A DNA stretch of 64,000 bases, taken from contig CAWFHK010000002.1 of NCBI GenBank assembly GCA_963815655.1, forward strand, positions 1-64,000. Direction: 5' to 3'. The stretch comes from JAWOLE01 sp963815655. Lineage in GTDB: Bacteria; Acidobacteriota; Thermoanaerobaculia; UBA5066; Gp7-AA6. Below the pieces are notes generated by a model. That model ran no database searches and was not told the DNA's origin. It saw only the letters and a list, made by a program, of their open reading frames with translations. Shown piece by piece: positions 7,938-17,038 of this stretch (within the stretch, counting starts at the first letter, position 1; the number at the start of each line of letters is the position of its first letter). The position numbers were made by a program, and so were the translations under genes.

Positions 7938-8720
7938 CTATGGCGGCGCGTTGCGGTCGAGCCACCGATCGAGCAGCCGCAGAAGCGCGAGCGGCGCCGA
8001 GCGGACGAGGGCGTCGGCGTGGAGGGAGCCCGGAAGGTCCAGGTGAACGTGCTCCACGGGCGGGGCAGCGGCCTGCGCGAGGAACAGGCCGTGCGACGGA
8101 TCCACGAGCCAGTCTCCTTCCGCCGTCACGATGAGCTTCGGGATCGTCAGCCGCGCGAGCGCCCGGGCCACGCGAGGCTTGGGCGAGAGGAGTTTCCGGC
8201 CGGCGATCCTCGGCGGGCGAAGGACGTGGCGCAGCCGGACCTGGCGAGCGGCTCCCGGCTTCCAGGGACGGGGGCGCAACGCCGAGACGTGCGCCGGGGA
8301 GGAGATCAGAGCGAGGGCGCGGCACGGGGGGAGAGGGTGCCGGGCGACCGCCTCGGCCGCGATCGAGCCACCCAGTGAGAGACCCAGGACAGCGTAGCGC
8401 GAGTAGGGCTTTCCTTCGCCCACGAGGTCCTCGACGACGGCAAGGAAATCGTGCGTCTCGGAAGGGCCGAACGTGTACGCGCCGCCGCTCTCGCCGTGGC
8501 CGCGAAAGTCGATCGACGCGACATCGTAGCCGCGCCGCACGAAATGCGTGGCGAGGTAGAGGTTCTCCTTCGCCCGGCGGACGCGCCAGAACCCGGGAGC
8601 GAGCAGGAGGATCTCCCGGGAGGGGCGGCGCCACCAGGTGTAGGCGATTGTCACGCCGTCGGACGTCCGCACGCGCCTCTCCTCCGTGGCGCAGGGGACA
8701 GGTCTTGCGGACCGGGTCAC
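7938..8720 (-). CDS. Alpha/beta hydrolase (serine aminopeptidase S33-like)
   Basis: 260 residues from the GTG at 8720, which overlaps the moeA stop (GTGA). Visible hallmarks: oxyanion-loop region LLLAPGFWRV, SIDFRGHGESGG, the nucleophile elbow YAVLGLSLGGSIAAE (G-x-S-x-G serine), a late Asp in TAEGDWLVDPSHG and a His in DLPGSLHADALV. It is cytoplasmic (no signal peptide) and probably an esterase or lipase-like enzyme; substrate unknown. The last bases before the stop adjoin hairpin element 1. Confidence 0.85.
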   Translation of the reverse strand: MTRSARPVPCATEERRVRTSDGVTIAYTWWRRPSREILLLAPGFWRVRRAKENLYLATHFVRRGYDVASIDFRGHGESGGAYTFGPSETHDFLAVVEDLVGEGKPYSRYAVLGLSLGGSIAAEAVARHPLPPCRALALISSPAHVSALRPRPWKPGAARQVRLRHVLRPPRIAGRKLLSPKPRVARALARLTIPKLIVTAEGDWLVDPSHGLFLAQAAAPPVEHVHLDLPGSLHADALVRSAPLALLRLLDRWLDRNAPP

Positions 8721-9913
8721 AGGAGAAGGCACTCGACTGTCGAACCGGCCGGCCGCGGTCCGGCCCCCGCCGGGACGAGGATCAGGGCGTTGGCCCGCGC
8801 GTGCGTGGCGATGTCGTGGCTCCCGGCGGAAACCAGGGGCTTCACGAGGGCGGCCCCGCCCGCGTTCTCGAAGATCGCGTCGCGATAGGTCTCGCGCGCC
8901 CCGCCGGCCGGCAGGTCCCGCGCGAGCCGGGCGGCGACCCGCGGCGCTCCGGGACTCGGGTCCCCCTCGAGCCGGCCGAGGGCGAAGCGCGCGAAGAGAT
9001 GAAAACAGACGGACGTGGAGACGGGATTGCCGGGAAGCCCGAACCAGAGCGTCGCTCCGCGCCGGGCGAAGGCGACCGGCTTGCCGGGCCGGACCGCCAC
9101 GCCGTGGAAGAGGATCTCGAACCCCTGCCGGCGCGCGATCCCGGGCAGCAGGTCGAAGTCTCCCGCGGAGACTCCGCCCGAAGTCACGAGCACATCCTCC
9201 TCCCGGCCGGCTGTCTCGAAGAGCGCCGCGACGCCGGCGGCCTCGTCCGCCACGCGGCGGCGCGCGACCGCGGCCCATCCCCGCGCGCGGCAGAGGGCGG
9301 AGAGCATGGGCCCGTTGGAGTCGCGGATCTGTCCCGGCCGAGGCTTCTCCGCGGCCGGCACCAGCTCGTTTCCGGTGGCGGCGACCGCGACGCGCGGCCG
9401 CGCGAACACCGTCAGGGTCTCGGAGCCGGCGAGCGCCGCGAGCGCGATGTCTCCCGGCGTCAGGCGCCGGCCGGCGGGGACGAGCCGCGAGCCCTCCCGG
9501 ACGCTCTCCCCGCGCCGGCGAAGATGGGCGCCGGGAACCGGCGCGACCTCGAACACCACGCGCCCCTCTTCGCGGCGCGCCCGCTCGACGGGGACCACGG
9601 CCTCGGTCCCCTCGGGAAGCGGCGCGCCGGTCATCACGCGGACGGCCTCTCCGGGGCGCAGAGGGCCCGGAAGCGCGGCGCCGGCGGCGACGGGGTCCGC
9701 GCGCTCGGACAGCGCCGCTCCCGGCGACGGGACGTCCGCCATCCGGACCGCGTAGCCGTCCATGGCCGAAGTCTCGAAGGGCGGCCAGTCCGTGTCCGAG
9801 ACGACGTCCCGCGCCGCGACTCTTCCCAGCGCCTCGGAGAGCGGGACCCGCTCCTCCGCTCCCGCCGCCGTGTTGCGCGCGATGATCGCCAGGGCCTCCG
9901 CGACGCTGATCAC
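8717..9913 (-). CDS. moeA: Molybdopterin molybdenumtransferase MoeA
   Basis: 398 residues, typical MoeA length. Motifs: PPFETSAMDGYAVR near residue 45, MTGAPLPEGTEAVVPVE, GDIALAALAG, the MPT-binding VTSGGVSAGDFD and FHGVAVRPGKP stretch, and FGLPGNPVSTSVCF. It inserts molybdate into adenylylated molybdopterin to make Moco. It is coupled to the alpha/beta hydrolase by a 4-bp overlap. An xdhC gene lies 2.3 kb away, but no molybdoenzyme is in the window. Confidence 0.95.
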   Translation of the reverse strand: MISVAEALAIIARNTAAGAEERVPLSEALGRVAARDVVSDTDWPPFETSAMDGYAVRMADVPSPGAALSERADPVAAGAALPGPLRPGEAVRVMTGAPLPEGTEAVVPVERARREEGRVVFEVAPVPGAHLRRRGESVREGSRLVPAGRRLTPGDIALAALAGSETLTVFARPRVAVAATGNELVPAAEKPRPGQIRDSNGPMLSALCRARGWAAVARRRVADEAAGVAALFETAGREEDVLVTSGGVSAGDFDLLPGIARRQGFEILFHGVAVRPGKPVAFARRGATLWFGLPGNPVSTSVCFHLFARFALGRLEGDPSPGAPRVAARLARDLPAGGARETYRDAIFENAGGAALVKPLVSAGSHDIATHARANALILVPAGAGPRPAGSTVECLLL

Positions 9914-9982
9914 GCCCGCATTCTAAGGGGCTCCCACTATCCACCGCCCCTTCTTCGGAATACGATTCGGCGGGCCCGCACG

Positions 9983-10750
9983 ATGTCCAAAGAGTTCGAA
10001 TACCGCGGCGATCTGGCCGTCACGCCCCTGGCGGAGATCCTCGCGACGATCCACCGCTACCGCGTCCCCGGGATCGTGAGAGTCTCGGCGGACGGCCGGG
10101 CGCGCCGGATCGTCGTGGACGACGGCTCCGTGATCTTCGCGGCCTCCAACGAAAAGGAGCTCGGCTTGACCGCGTACCTGCTCGGCCAGGGAGCGCTCGA
10201 CGCCGAGACGGCGCGCGAGGTCGAAAGGCGGCGGGCGCGGGACGGTCTCAGGGTCGGGCAGGTCCTGCTGCAGATGGGAGTCGTCACGCCGGAGCGGTTG
10301 AACGCCGCGATCGCCGGCCAGGTCCGCGAGATCCTGCTCGGCGCGCTCGACTGGGAGTCGGGGGACGTCGTCTTCGAGATCGGCGCCCGGCGGACGCCGG
10401 ATCTCGTCCGCATGGACTTCCCGCTTCCCGAGGTCATCCTGGAGGGGATCCGGCGCGCCGCGAACGTCAAGCGGCTGATCCAGCGCCTCGGCTCCGCGCA
10501 GGGGATCCTGGAGAAGACCCCCGGCGCGGCCCTCGACGTCTTCAGCGGGCCGGAACGGGCTTTCTTCGACGCCGTGGACGGAAAGACTCCGCTCCAGCAG
10601 CTCTGTTCGCGGGGCCCCGGAGGTCTGGCGGAAAACGCCCGCTTGCTCTACGCTTTCTTCTGTCTCGGTCTTCTGCGGCGGGCACTGGCGACGTCTCCCC
10701 GCCGCAAGAAGATCCAGTACAGGACGGAAGGAGGAAGCCTCGGAAAATAA
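9983..10750 (+). CDS. DUF4388 domain protein
   Basis: 255 residues. The N-terminal ~105 residues (FEYRGDLAVTPLAEILATIHRYRVPGIVRVSADGR... with VVDDGSVIFAASNE) are the DUF4388/PatA-N type domain, found in bacterial regulatory and gliding-associated proteins. The middle section repeats a LGQGALDAETA / LLQMGVVTPERLNAAIAGQ pattern also seen at the N-termini of type II secretion ATPases. Divergent from moeA; no catalytic motif. Likely a signalling adaptor; function not known. Confidence 0.75.
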   Translation: MSKEFEYRGDLAVTPLAEILATIHRYRVPGIVRVSADGRARRIVVDDGSVIFAASNEKELGLTAYLLGQGALDAETAREVERRRARDGLRVGQVLLQMGVVTPERLNAAIAGQVREILLGALDWESGDVVFEIGARRTPDLVRMDFPLPEVILEGIRRAANVKRLIQRLGSAQGILEKTPGAALDVFSGPERAFFDAVDGKTPLQQLCSRGPGGLAENARLLYAFFCLGLLRRALATSPRRKKIQYRTEGGSLGK

Positions 10751-10829
10751 TTGTGAGTTGCGAGTTGTGAGTTGTGAGTGAGGCCCGGTCGGGGCCCTAT
10801 TCACAATTCACAACTCACAACTCACAATT
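10749..10829. repeat. Heptad hairpin element 2 (TTGTGAG units)
   Basis: Left arm TTGTGAG/TTGCGAG x4, loop with GGCCCGGTCGGGGCC (itself a small stem), right arm of TTCACAA/CTCACAA units. The left arm touches the stop codon of the DUF4388 gene and the right arm ends 7 bp before the ATG of the next gene, where no Shine-Dalgarno sequence is visible. Confidence 0.9.
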
Positions 10830-10836
10830 TCTTGCT

Positions 10837-11181
10837 ATGCCGCTTTACGAATACGTCTGCCAGGATTGCAAGCGCAAGACGGAGGTGCTGCAGCGCCTGC
10901 GGGAGAGGCCTCTCAAGATCTGTCCGCACTGCGGCGGGAAGAAACTGAAGAAGGCGTTCTCGGCGCCCGCGATCCAGTTCAAGGGGAGCGGTTTCTACAT
11001 CACCGATTACGCGCGCGGGACGAACTCGGGCAAGTCCGGGACCTCTCCCAAGGCGGAGTCGGAGTCGAAGTCCTCCGATTCGAAGCCCTCCGAGACGAAG
11101 ACGGGAGATTCCAAGCCCGCGTCGTCCCCGAAAGCCGACGCGAAGCCCGACTCGAAGAAGGAATCGAAGGGGAGTCCGTGA
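10837..11181 (+). CDS. FmdB-family zinc-ribbon protein with Ser/Lys-rich tail
   Basis: 114 residues. The first ~55 residues are a FmdB-type zinc ribbon: MPLYEYVCQDCKRKTE then ICPHCGGKKLKKAFSAPA, two CxxC knuckles. This is followed by KGSGFYITDY, the conserved FmdB continuation. The C-terminal half is low complexity (Ser, Lys, Pro, Asp), common in this family. It is proposed to be a putative regulatory protein of uncertain role. The start has no visible ribosome-binding site because the 3' arm of hairpin element 2 occupies that region. Confidence 0.85.
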   Translation: MPLYEYVCQDCKRKTEVLQRLRERPLKICPHCGGKKLKKAFSAPAIQFKGSGFYITDYARGTNSGKSGTSPKAESESKSSDSKPSETKTGDSKPASSPKADAKPDSKKESKGSP

Positions 11182-11200
11182 TCGACGACTCGTGACCCTC

Positions 11201-11232
11201 GATCACAAATCACAAATCACCAATCAGAAATC
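11201..11232. repeat. Single-arm heptad element 3 (ATCACAA units)
   Basis: GATCACAA, ATCACAA, ATCACCA and ATCAGAA units in a row, without a clear opposite arm. It lies between the fmdB-like stop and the galU stop, and its last bases run into the galU stop codon (11231-11233). Confidence 0.75.
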
Positions 11233-12106
11233 AAAGCTTCAGGCTCTTCAGGTACTTCCGGAACGCTCCTCCGAGGTCCTCTCTCTTGAGCGCGAATTCG
11301 ACCGTCGCCACCAGGAAGCCCAGCTTGTCTCCGGCGTCGTAGCGCCGCCCCTCGAAGAGGTATCCATCGATCGGCCCCCTCTTGAGGAGCGTCTTGAGCC
11401 CCGTGGTCAGCTGGATCTCGCCCCCGACGTCGGGAGTCGTCCCGGCCAGGATCGCGAAGATCTCGGGCGGAAGCAGGTAGCGCCCGATGATCGCGAGATT
11501 GGACGGCGCGGCGTCGGGGTGCGGCTTCTCGACCATGTCGGTGATCTCGACGACGCGGCCGTCTTCGGGCAGGGGCCGCGCGCCGACGATCCCGTACTGG
11601 CGGGTCTGCTCCCGGGGAACCTGCTGGAGGGCGATGACCGGGTTGCCCCGCCGCTCGTAGACCCGGAGCATCTGGCCGATGCACGGCTCCTCCGCGTCCA
11701 CGATGTCGTCCCCGAGCATGACCGCGAAGGGCTCGTCTCCGACGAGGTCCCGAGCCTGGAGGACGGCGTGCCCGAGCCCGAGGGCGGATTTCTGCCGGAC
11801 GTAGGAGATCCGGGCAAGCTCCGAGATCTCGCGCACCTGCCCGAGCAGGTCGCTCTTGCCTCTCTCCTCGAGCATCCGCTCGAGCTCGAAGGAGGTGTCG
11901 AAATGGTCCTCGATCGCGTTCTTGCCCCGGCCGGTCACGATGACGATGCGCTCGAGCCCCGCCGCGCAGGCCTCCTCCACGACGTACTGCACGAGGGGCC
12001 GATCCACGAGCGGCAGCATCTCCTTGGGCTGCGCCTTCGTGGCCGGCAGGAACCGTGTCCCCAGGCCCGCGGCGGGGAAGACGGCGACGCGGATGGGGGG
12101 CGGCAT
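11231..12106 (-). CDS. galU: UTP-glucose-1-phosphate uridylyltransferase GalU
   Basis: 291 residues, normal for bacterial GalU. The N-terminus shows the nucleotidyltransferase signature VFPAAGLGTRFLPATKAQPKEMLPLVDRP. Further motifs: KSALGLGHAVLQA, FAVMLGDDIVD, ITDMVEKPHPDAAPSNLAIIGRYLL and GGEIQLTTGL. It makes UDP-glucose for LPS, capsule and glycogen. Convergent with the fmdB-like gene, divergent from xdhC. The last codon and stop adjoin repeat element 3. Confidence 0.95.
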   Translation of the reverse strand: MPPPIRVAVFPAAGLGTRFLPATKAQPKEMLPLVDRPLVQYVVEEACAAGLERIVIVTGRGKNAIEDHFDTSFELERMLEERGKSDLLGQVREISELARISYVRQKSALGLGHAVLQARDLVGDEPFAVMLGDDIVDAEEPCIGQMLRVYERRGNPVIALQQVPREQTRQYGIVGARPLPEDGRVVEITDMVEKPHPDAAPSNLAIIGRYLLPPEIFAILAGTTPDVGGEIQLTTGLKTLLKRGPIDGYLFEGRRYDAGDKLGFLVATVEFALKREDLGGAFRKYLKSLKL

Positions 12107-12141
12107 CGATGCGAGATCCTACCCGATGGAGGGATGGAGGG

Positions 12142-12188
12142 AAGGTGTCAGGGTAAAGGTGTCACTGAAACCTCAAACCTGACACCTT
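12142..12188. repeat. Heptad hairpin element 4 (GGTGTCAGG / CTGAAAC)
   Basis: AAGGTGTCAGG at 12142 is exactly complementary to CCTGACACCTT ending at 12188. Between them are AAGGTGTCACTGAAACCTCAAACC units, so two unit types are mixed. It lies between the divergent galU and xdhC starts and could affect both transcripts. Confidence 0.8.
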
Positions 12189-12211
12189 GTCTTGCTAAAC
12201 TATCGAGTCCC

Positions 12212-13096
12212 ATGTCGGATGAGACTTTTTTTAGGTATCTTTCCGAACAACTGGCGTCCCGGGGCCGGCTCGCCCTGGCGACGGTCGTCGAGACGAAGGG
12301 GTCGGGCCCGTCCCGGATCGGCCGGCGATTCCTCGTCTTCGAGGACGGGAGCTACTCGGGCACCATCGGAGGAGGTCCGTTCGAGGCGCTCGTCGTGGCG
12401 GATGCCGGCTCCCTCTTCCGAGAGGGGGGAGCGGAGCGCCTGATCAAGTGGTACGACTTCTTCGAGCGCGAGATCCGCTCCGGAGAGGAACGCGAGCCGA
12501 CCAACATGATCTGCGGCGGCTCGGCGCGCGTCTCCGTCGAGCTGCTCAAGGCCGCGCCCTCGCTCCTGATCCTGGGGGGCGGGCATGTGGGATTGGCCCT
12601 GGCCCGGACGGCGATCGGCCTCGGCTACGAGGTGACCGTGGCGGACGACCGGGAAGAGTACGCGAGACGGGAGCGCTTCCCTCCGGAGGCCGCCGTGTTT
12701 CAGACAAACCGCCAGTACGAGCTACCGCGCGAAGCGCTCCGGCCGGGACGCGACCGTTACGTGGCGATTGTGACGCGCTGCTGGGAGACGGACCTGGCGG
12801 CCCTGCGCCCGTGGCTCTCCGAAACGGCGCCCGCCGCGAAGTACGTTGGACTGATCGGGTCGGCCCGCAAGGTGCGGGGCGTCTTCGCGAAGCTCTCCGA
12901 GGAAGGGATGCCCGAGGAGCGCCTCCGCCGCGTCCACGCCCCCATCGGCGTCGAGATCGGCGCCGTCACGCCGGAGGAGATCGCCGTTTCGATCCTGGCC
13001 GAGATGACGGCGGTCCGGCGCGGCGCGGCCGCGAGCCCCGGCGCCTCCGCCGCCCGCGTTCCGGCGGGGACGGCGCGAACGGGGGAAGACCGCTGA
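12212..13096 (+). CDS. XdhC/CoxI family molybdoenzyme maturation protein
   Basis: 294 residues. N-terminal XdhC_CoxI domain (LATVVETKGSGPSRIGRRFLVFEDGSYSGTIGGGPFEA, residues about 20-60), then a C-terminal XdhC Rossmann domain with LLILGGGHVGLALARTA (about 122-138), VADDREEYARRERFP and KYVGLIGSARKVRGVF. Such proteins bind, sulfurate and insert Moco into xanthine-dehydrogenase-family enzymes. No target enzyme is visible nearby. The Shine-Dalgarno region is weak, with hairpin element 4 about 24 bp upstream. Confidence 0.9.
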   Translation: MSDETFFRYLSEQLASRGRLALATVVETKGSGPSRIGRRFLVFEDGSYSGTIGGGPFEALVVADAGSLFREGGAERLIKWYDFFEREIRSGEEREPTNMICGGSARVSVELLKAAPSLLILGGGHVGLALARTAIGLGYEVTVADDREEYARRERFPPEAAVFQTNRQYELPREALRPGRDRYVAIVTRCWETDLAALRPWLSETAPAAKYVGLIGSARKVRGVFAKLSEEGMPEERLRRVHAPIGVEIGAVTPEEIAVSILAEMTAVRRGAAASPGASAARVPAGTARTGEDR

Positions 13097-13110
13097 CCGG
13101 CTCTCCTCTC

Positions 13111-14862
13111 ATGTTCCAGAAGCTCCTCCGCCTGTTCTCGCTCCTCTCTCTCGCCGCCGCGGCGGCGGCGCCGGCGGCGGCCGCGACGTGGTGGCGGCTG
13201 CCGGTCTGGGGAGCGGACGTCCGCGTCTTCGCGACCGATCCCTTCGCGCGCGGGAGCGTCTTCTGCGGCACCTCGCGGGGAAACTTCTACGGCTCGAGCG
13301 ACGGAGGCTCCTCCTGGGCCCCGCTGCGGCAGGGGCCCGCCTTCCCGGGCTACGTGGTGACGGCCCTGATCGCGGACCCGAAGACTCCCGGGCGGCTCTG
13401 GGCGGCGCTCGCGGGCCAGTACTCGGGAGGCCTCGTCGTCCGCAGCGACGACCGCGGCGCCAACTGGACGATCCTCGCGCTCTGGAAGGAGACGATCGCG
13501 ACGCGCGCGCTCGCCCTCGTGCCGGGCGATCCCCCGGTGCTCGCAGCGGGAGGCGACGACGGCGTCCGCCTGTCACGCGACGGCGGAGAGACCTGGTCGC
13601 GGACGGGGACGAAGACTCCGGGACTCGTCCAGGTCGAGTCCCTGGCCTTCGATCCCGCCGATCCCCGCGTTCTCTACGCCGGGACCTGGCGCCAGGCCTT
13701 CCGGACGCGGGACGGCGGAGCGACGTGGTCCCGGATCGCGGAGGGGATGGTCCTGGACGCGACGATCTACTCGTGGGACTTCGCCGCCTCCGATCCCCGC
13801 GACATCTGGGTCTCGACCTGCGGCTGGGTGTACCGCAGCCGGGACGGCGGCGACCACTGGACGCGATTCAAGAACGGGTTCACCAACCGCCGCTCCCAGG
13901 TCATCCGCCGGGACCCCCGGCGTCCGGGCGTCGTCTACGCCGCCACCGTGGGCGGGCTCCACCGCTCGACCGACGGCGGCGAGAACTGGAGCCGCGTCTC
14001 GCGGGAGAGCATGGTCGTCACGGCGCTCGAAGTGGATCGGGCGACCGGACGGCTCTACGTCGGCACCGAGGGAGAGGGCGTCTTCGTTTCCGACGACGGG
14101 GGAGCGACGCTCGACCGGGGCTCGGTCGGTCTGACGGAGGGCCGCGTGTCGGACCTCGTGGCCGACCCGAACGACCCGGGCCGCCTCTTCTTCTTCCGGG
14201 CGTATGGAGGCGAGGAGAGCGGAGTCTGGGAGGCGCGCGGCTTGAAAGTGCGCCGCGTCTCGCGCGACCCGCTTCCGCCCGCCGCGACGCTCGTCGCGTT
14301 CCGCGACCCGCATGGGAAGACCGTGCTGGCGCTCTCCTCCTCCTCCGGCCTGCGCTTCTCTCGCGACCTGGGGGAGCGCTGGTTCGCGCCGGCGAATCCC
14401 CCGGCGGGGGGCGCGGTCGCTCTCTTCGCCGCGCCCTTCTCTTCGCCCGTTCTCGTTACGGCGGCCGGCGTCTTCCGGATCGTCGGCGCGGGGGAGGGGT
14501 TCGCGCCGATGGGCGGCCCGGCCGCGCCCGTGTCCGCCGAGCTTCTTTCCGACGCGTCCGGCGGACCACTGCTCGAAGTTCGTTCGGCCGAGGGTGTCTT
14601 CCGCTGGAACGGCCAGACCTGGAGCAGCCACCGCATCGGGCTCTTGAAGGGGGGCATCTTCCAGGAGGGCGGCGCCGCCGCCGCCGGCTCCTACAGCTCT
14701 TTGCAGGAGGTCGGCGGAAGGCTCGTCTGGGAGGAGGGAGGCCGGCGGCTCTCCGTTTCGAGCCCGCGCGTCGGCCTCGCCCTGGCGACGGCCGCCGCCG
14801 GACCGGGCGGGCGGCTCTACGTCGGCACCACCGGCGACGGCCTCTTCCTCTTCGAACCGTAA
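13111..14862 (+). CDS. Secreted Asp-box (BNR/sortilin-like) beta-propeller protein
   Basis: 583 residues starting with an Ala-rich signal peptide (residues 1-25, cleavage near AAAATW). At least seven Asp-box motifs are seen: SSDGGSSW, RSDDRGANW, SRDGGETW, TRDGGATW, SRDGGDHW, STDGGENW and SDDGGATL. These mark blades of a VPS10/sortilin- or photosystem-II-stability-factor-type propeller, repeated about every 40-60 residues. No glycosidase catalytic residues can be assigned. Probably periplasmic or surface-exposed; 15 bp downstream of xdhC, so possibly co-transcribed. Confidence 0.8.
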   Translation: MFQKLLRLFSLLSLAAAAAAPAAAATWWRLPVWGADVRVFATDPFARGSVFCGTSRGNFYGSSDGGSSWAPLRQGPAFPGYVVTALIADPKTPGRLWAALAGQYSGGLVVRSDDRGANWTILALWKETIATRALALVPGDPPVLAAGGDDGVRLSRDGGETWSRTGTKTPGLVQVESLAFDPADPRVLYAGTWRQAFRTRDGGATWSRIAEGMVLDATIYSWDFAASDPRDIWVSTCGWVYRSRDGGDHWTRFKNGFTNRRSQVIRRDPRRPGVVYAATVGGLHRSTDGGENWSRVSRESMVVTALEVDRATGRLYVGTEGEGVFVSDDGGATLDRGSVGLTEGRVSDLVADPNDPGRLFFFRAYGGEESGVWEARGLKVRRVSRDPLPPAATLVAFRDPHGKTVLALSSSSGLRFSRDLGERWFAPANPPAGGAVALFAAPFSSPVLVTAAGVFRIVGAGEGFAPMGGPAAPVSAELLSDASGGPLLEVRSAEGVFRWNGQTWSSHRIGLLKGGIFQEGGAAAAGSYSSLQEVGGRLVWEEGGRRLSVSSPRVGLALATAAAGPGGRLYVGTTGDGLFLFEP

Positions 14863-14885
14863 GAACTCCGCTCGCGCCCCCGTGC

Positions 14886-15094
14886 CGTAGGGGCGGCCCT
14901 TGTGGCCGCCCGCCTCTGACGGTCATGCCGATGCGTCGAGACCGCAAGACTCTCCGCAAGCCATAGAGCCACCGACGTGCCCTGCGCCACGGAGAGCGTG
15001 ATCGTGAGCATGAAGGCGTGACGAGCTACGGTTTCGGTCCGGACGAGGCGGCGCGATGAGCGGAGTCGGGCGGGCACAAGGCCCGCCCCTACGG
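14886..15094. mobile_element. MITE-like element with ~28-bp terminal inverted repeats
   Basis: The left end GTAGGGGCGGCCCTTGTGGC and right end (complement) GTAGGGGCGGGCCTTGTGCC are near-identical inverted repeats of about 28 bp around a 150-bp interior with no coding potential. Each end is also partly self-complementary. It fills most of the 268-bp gap between the propeller gene and the DUF192 gene. Short non-autonomous elements of this shape are typically moved by a transposase elsewhere. Confidence 0.6.
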
Positions 15095-15130
15095 CGCCGA
15101 GGAGACAACGCGAGGCCCTGGAAGGAGCTT

Positions 15131-15604
15131 CTACTTCACGTCCTCAAAGTGGAGCACCGAGCCGACGGCCACCTTCTCCTTCGCGGCCTTCCCCCCCGCG
15201 ATCTCCAGCACCATCGCGGCGGGGGATTCCGGACCGTAGCTCGGGCAGGGGTCCGCCTTGCAGGGGGGCGTGTCGGCGGAAATGAAGAGGACCCTGCCAT
15301 CGGCGTCCATCCAGACCATGTCGAGCGGGATCATGGTGTTCTTCATCCAGAAGCGGTGAACGTTCCCGTCGCCGAAGAGAAAGAGCATCCCCGTCTTCTC
15401 CGGGAGGCTCTCGCGGAACATCAGCCCCTGCGCCTGCTCCTCGGGCGTGTGCACCAGCTCCAGCCGGTAGGTGGATCCCGACGGCAGGACGGCGCGCGGC
15501 CCTGTGGGAGACCGCGTCGCGGCCGGCTTCGAGGGAGTCGGTCCGGCGCCGCAGGACACGGCGGCGATCAGCAGGGCGACCATGCGAGCCCCGCGACTTC
15601 GCAT
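15131..15604 (-). CDS. DUF192 family lipoprotein-like protein
   Basis: 157 residues. The N-terminus MVALLIAAVSCGAGPTP carries a lipobox-like LLIAAVSC motif, so it is probably a lipoprotein. The DUF192 domain follows with LVHTPEEQAQGLMFRESLP, FWMKNTMIPLDMVWMDADG, the SYGPESPAAMVLEIAGG stretch and GSVLHFEDVK. The biochemical function of DUF192 is not established. It lies 1 bp downstream of the pilR-like stop, so it may be the last gene of the pil regulatory transcript. Confidence 0.85.
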   Translation of the reverse strand: MRSRGARMVALLIAAVSCGAGPTPSKPAATRSPTGPRAVLPSGSTYRLELVHTPEEQAQGLMFRESLPEKTGMLFLFGDGNVHRFWMKNTMIPLDMVWMDADGRVLFISADTPPCKADPCPSYGPESPAAMVLEIAGGKAAKEKVAVGSVLHFEDVK

Positions 15605-17034
<1,430 letters not shown>

Positions 17035-17038
<4 letters not shown>

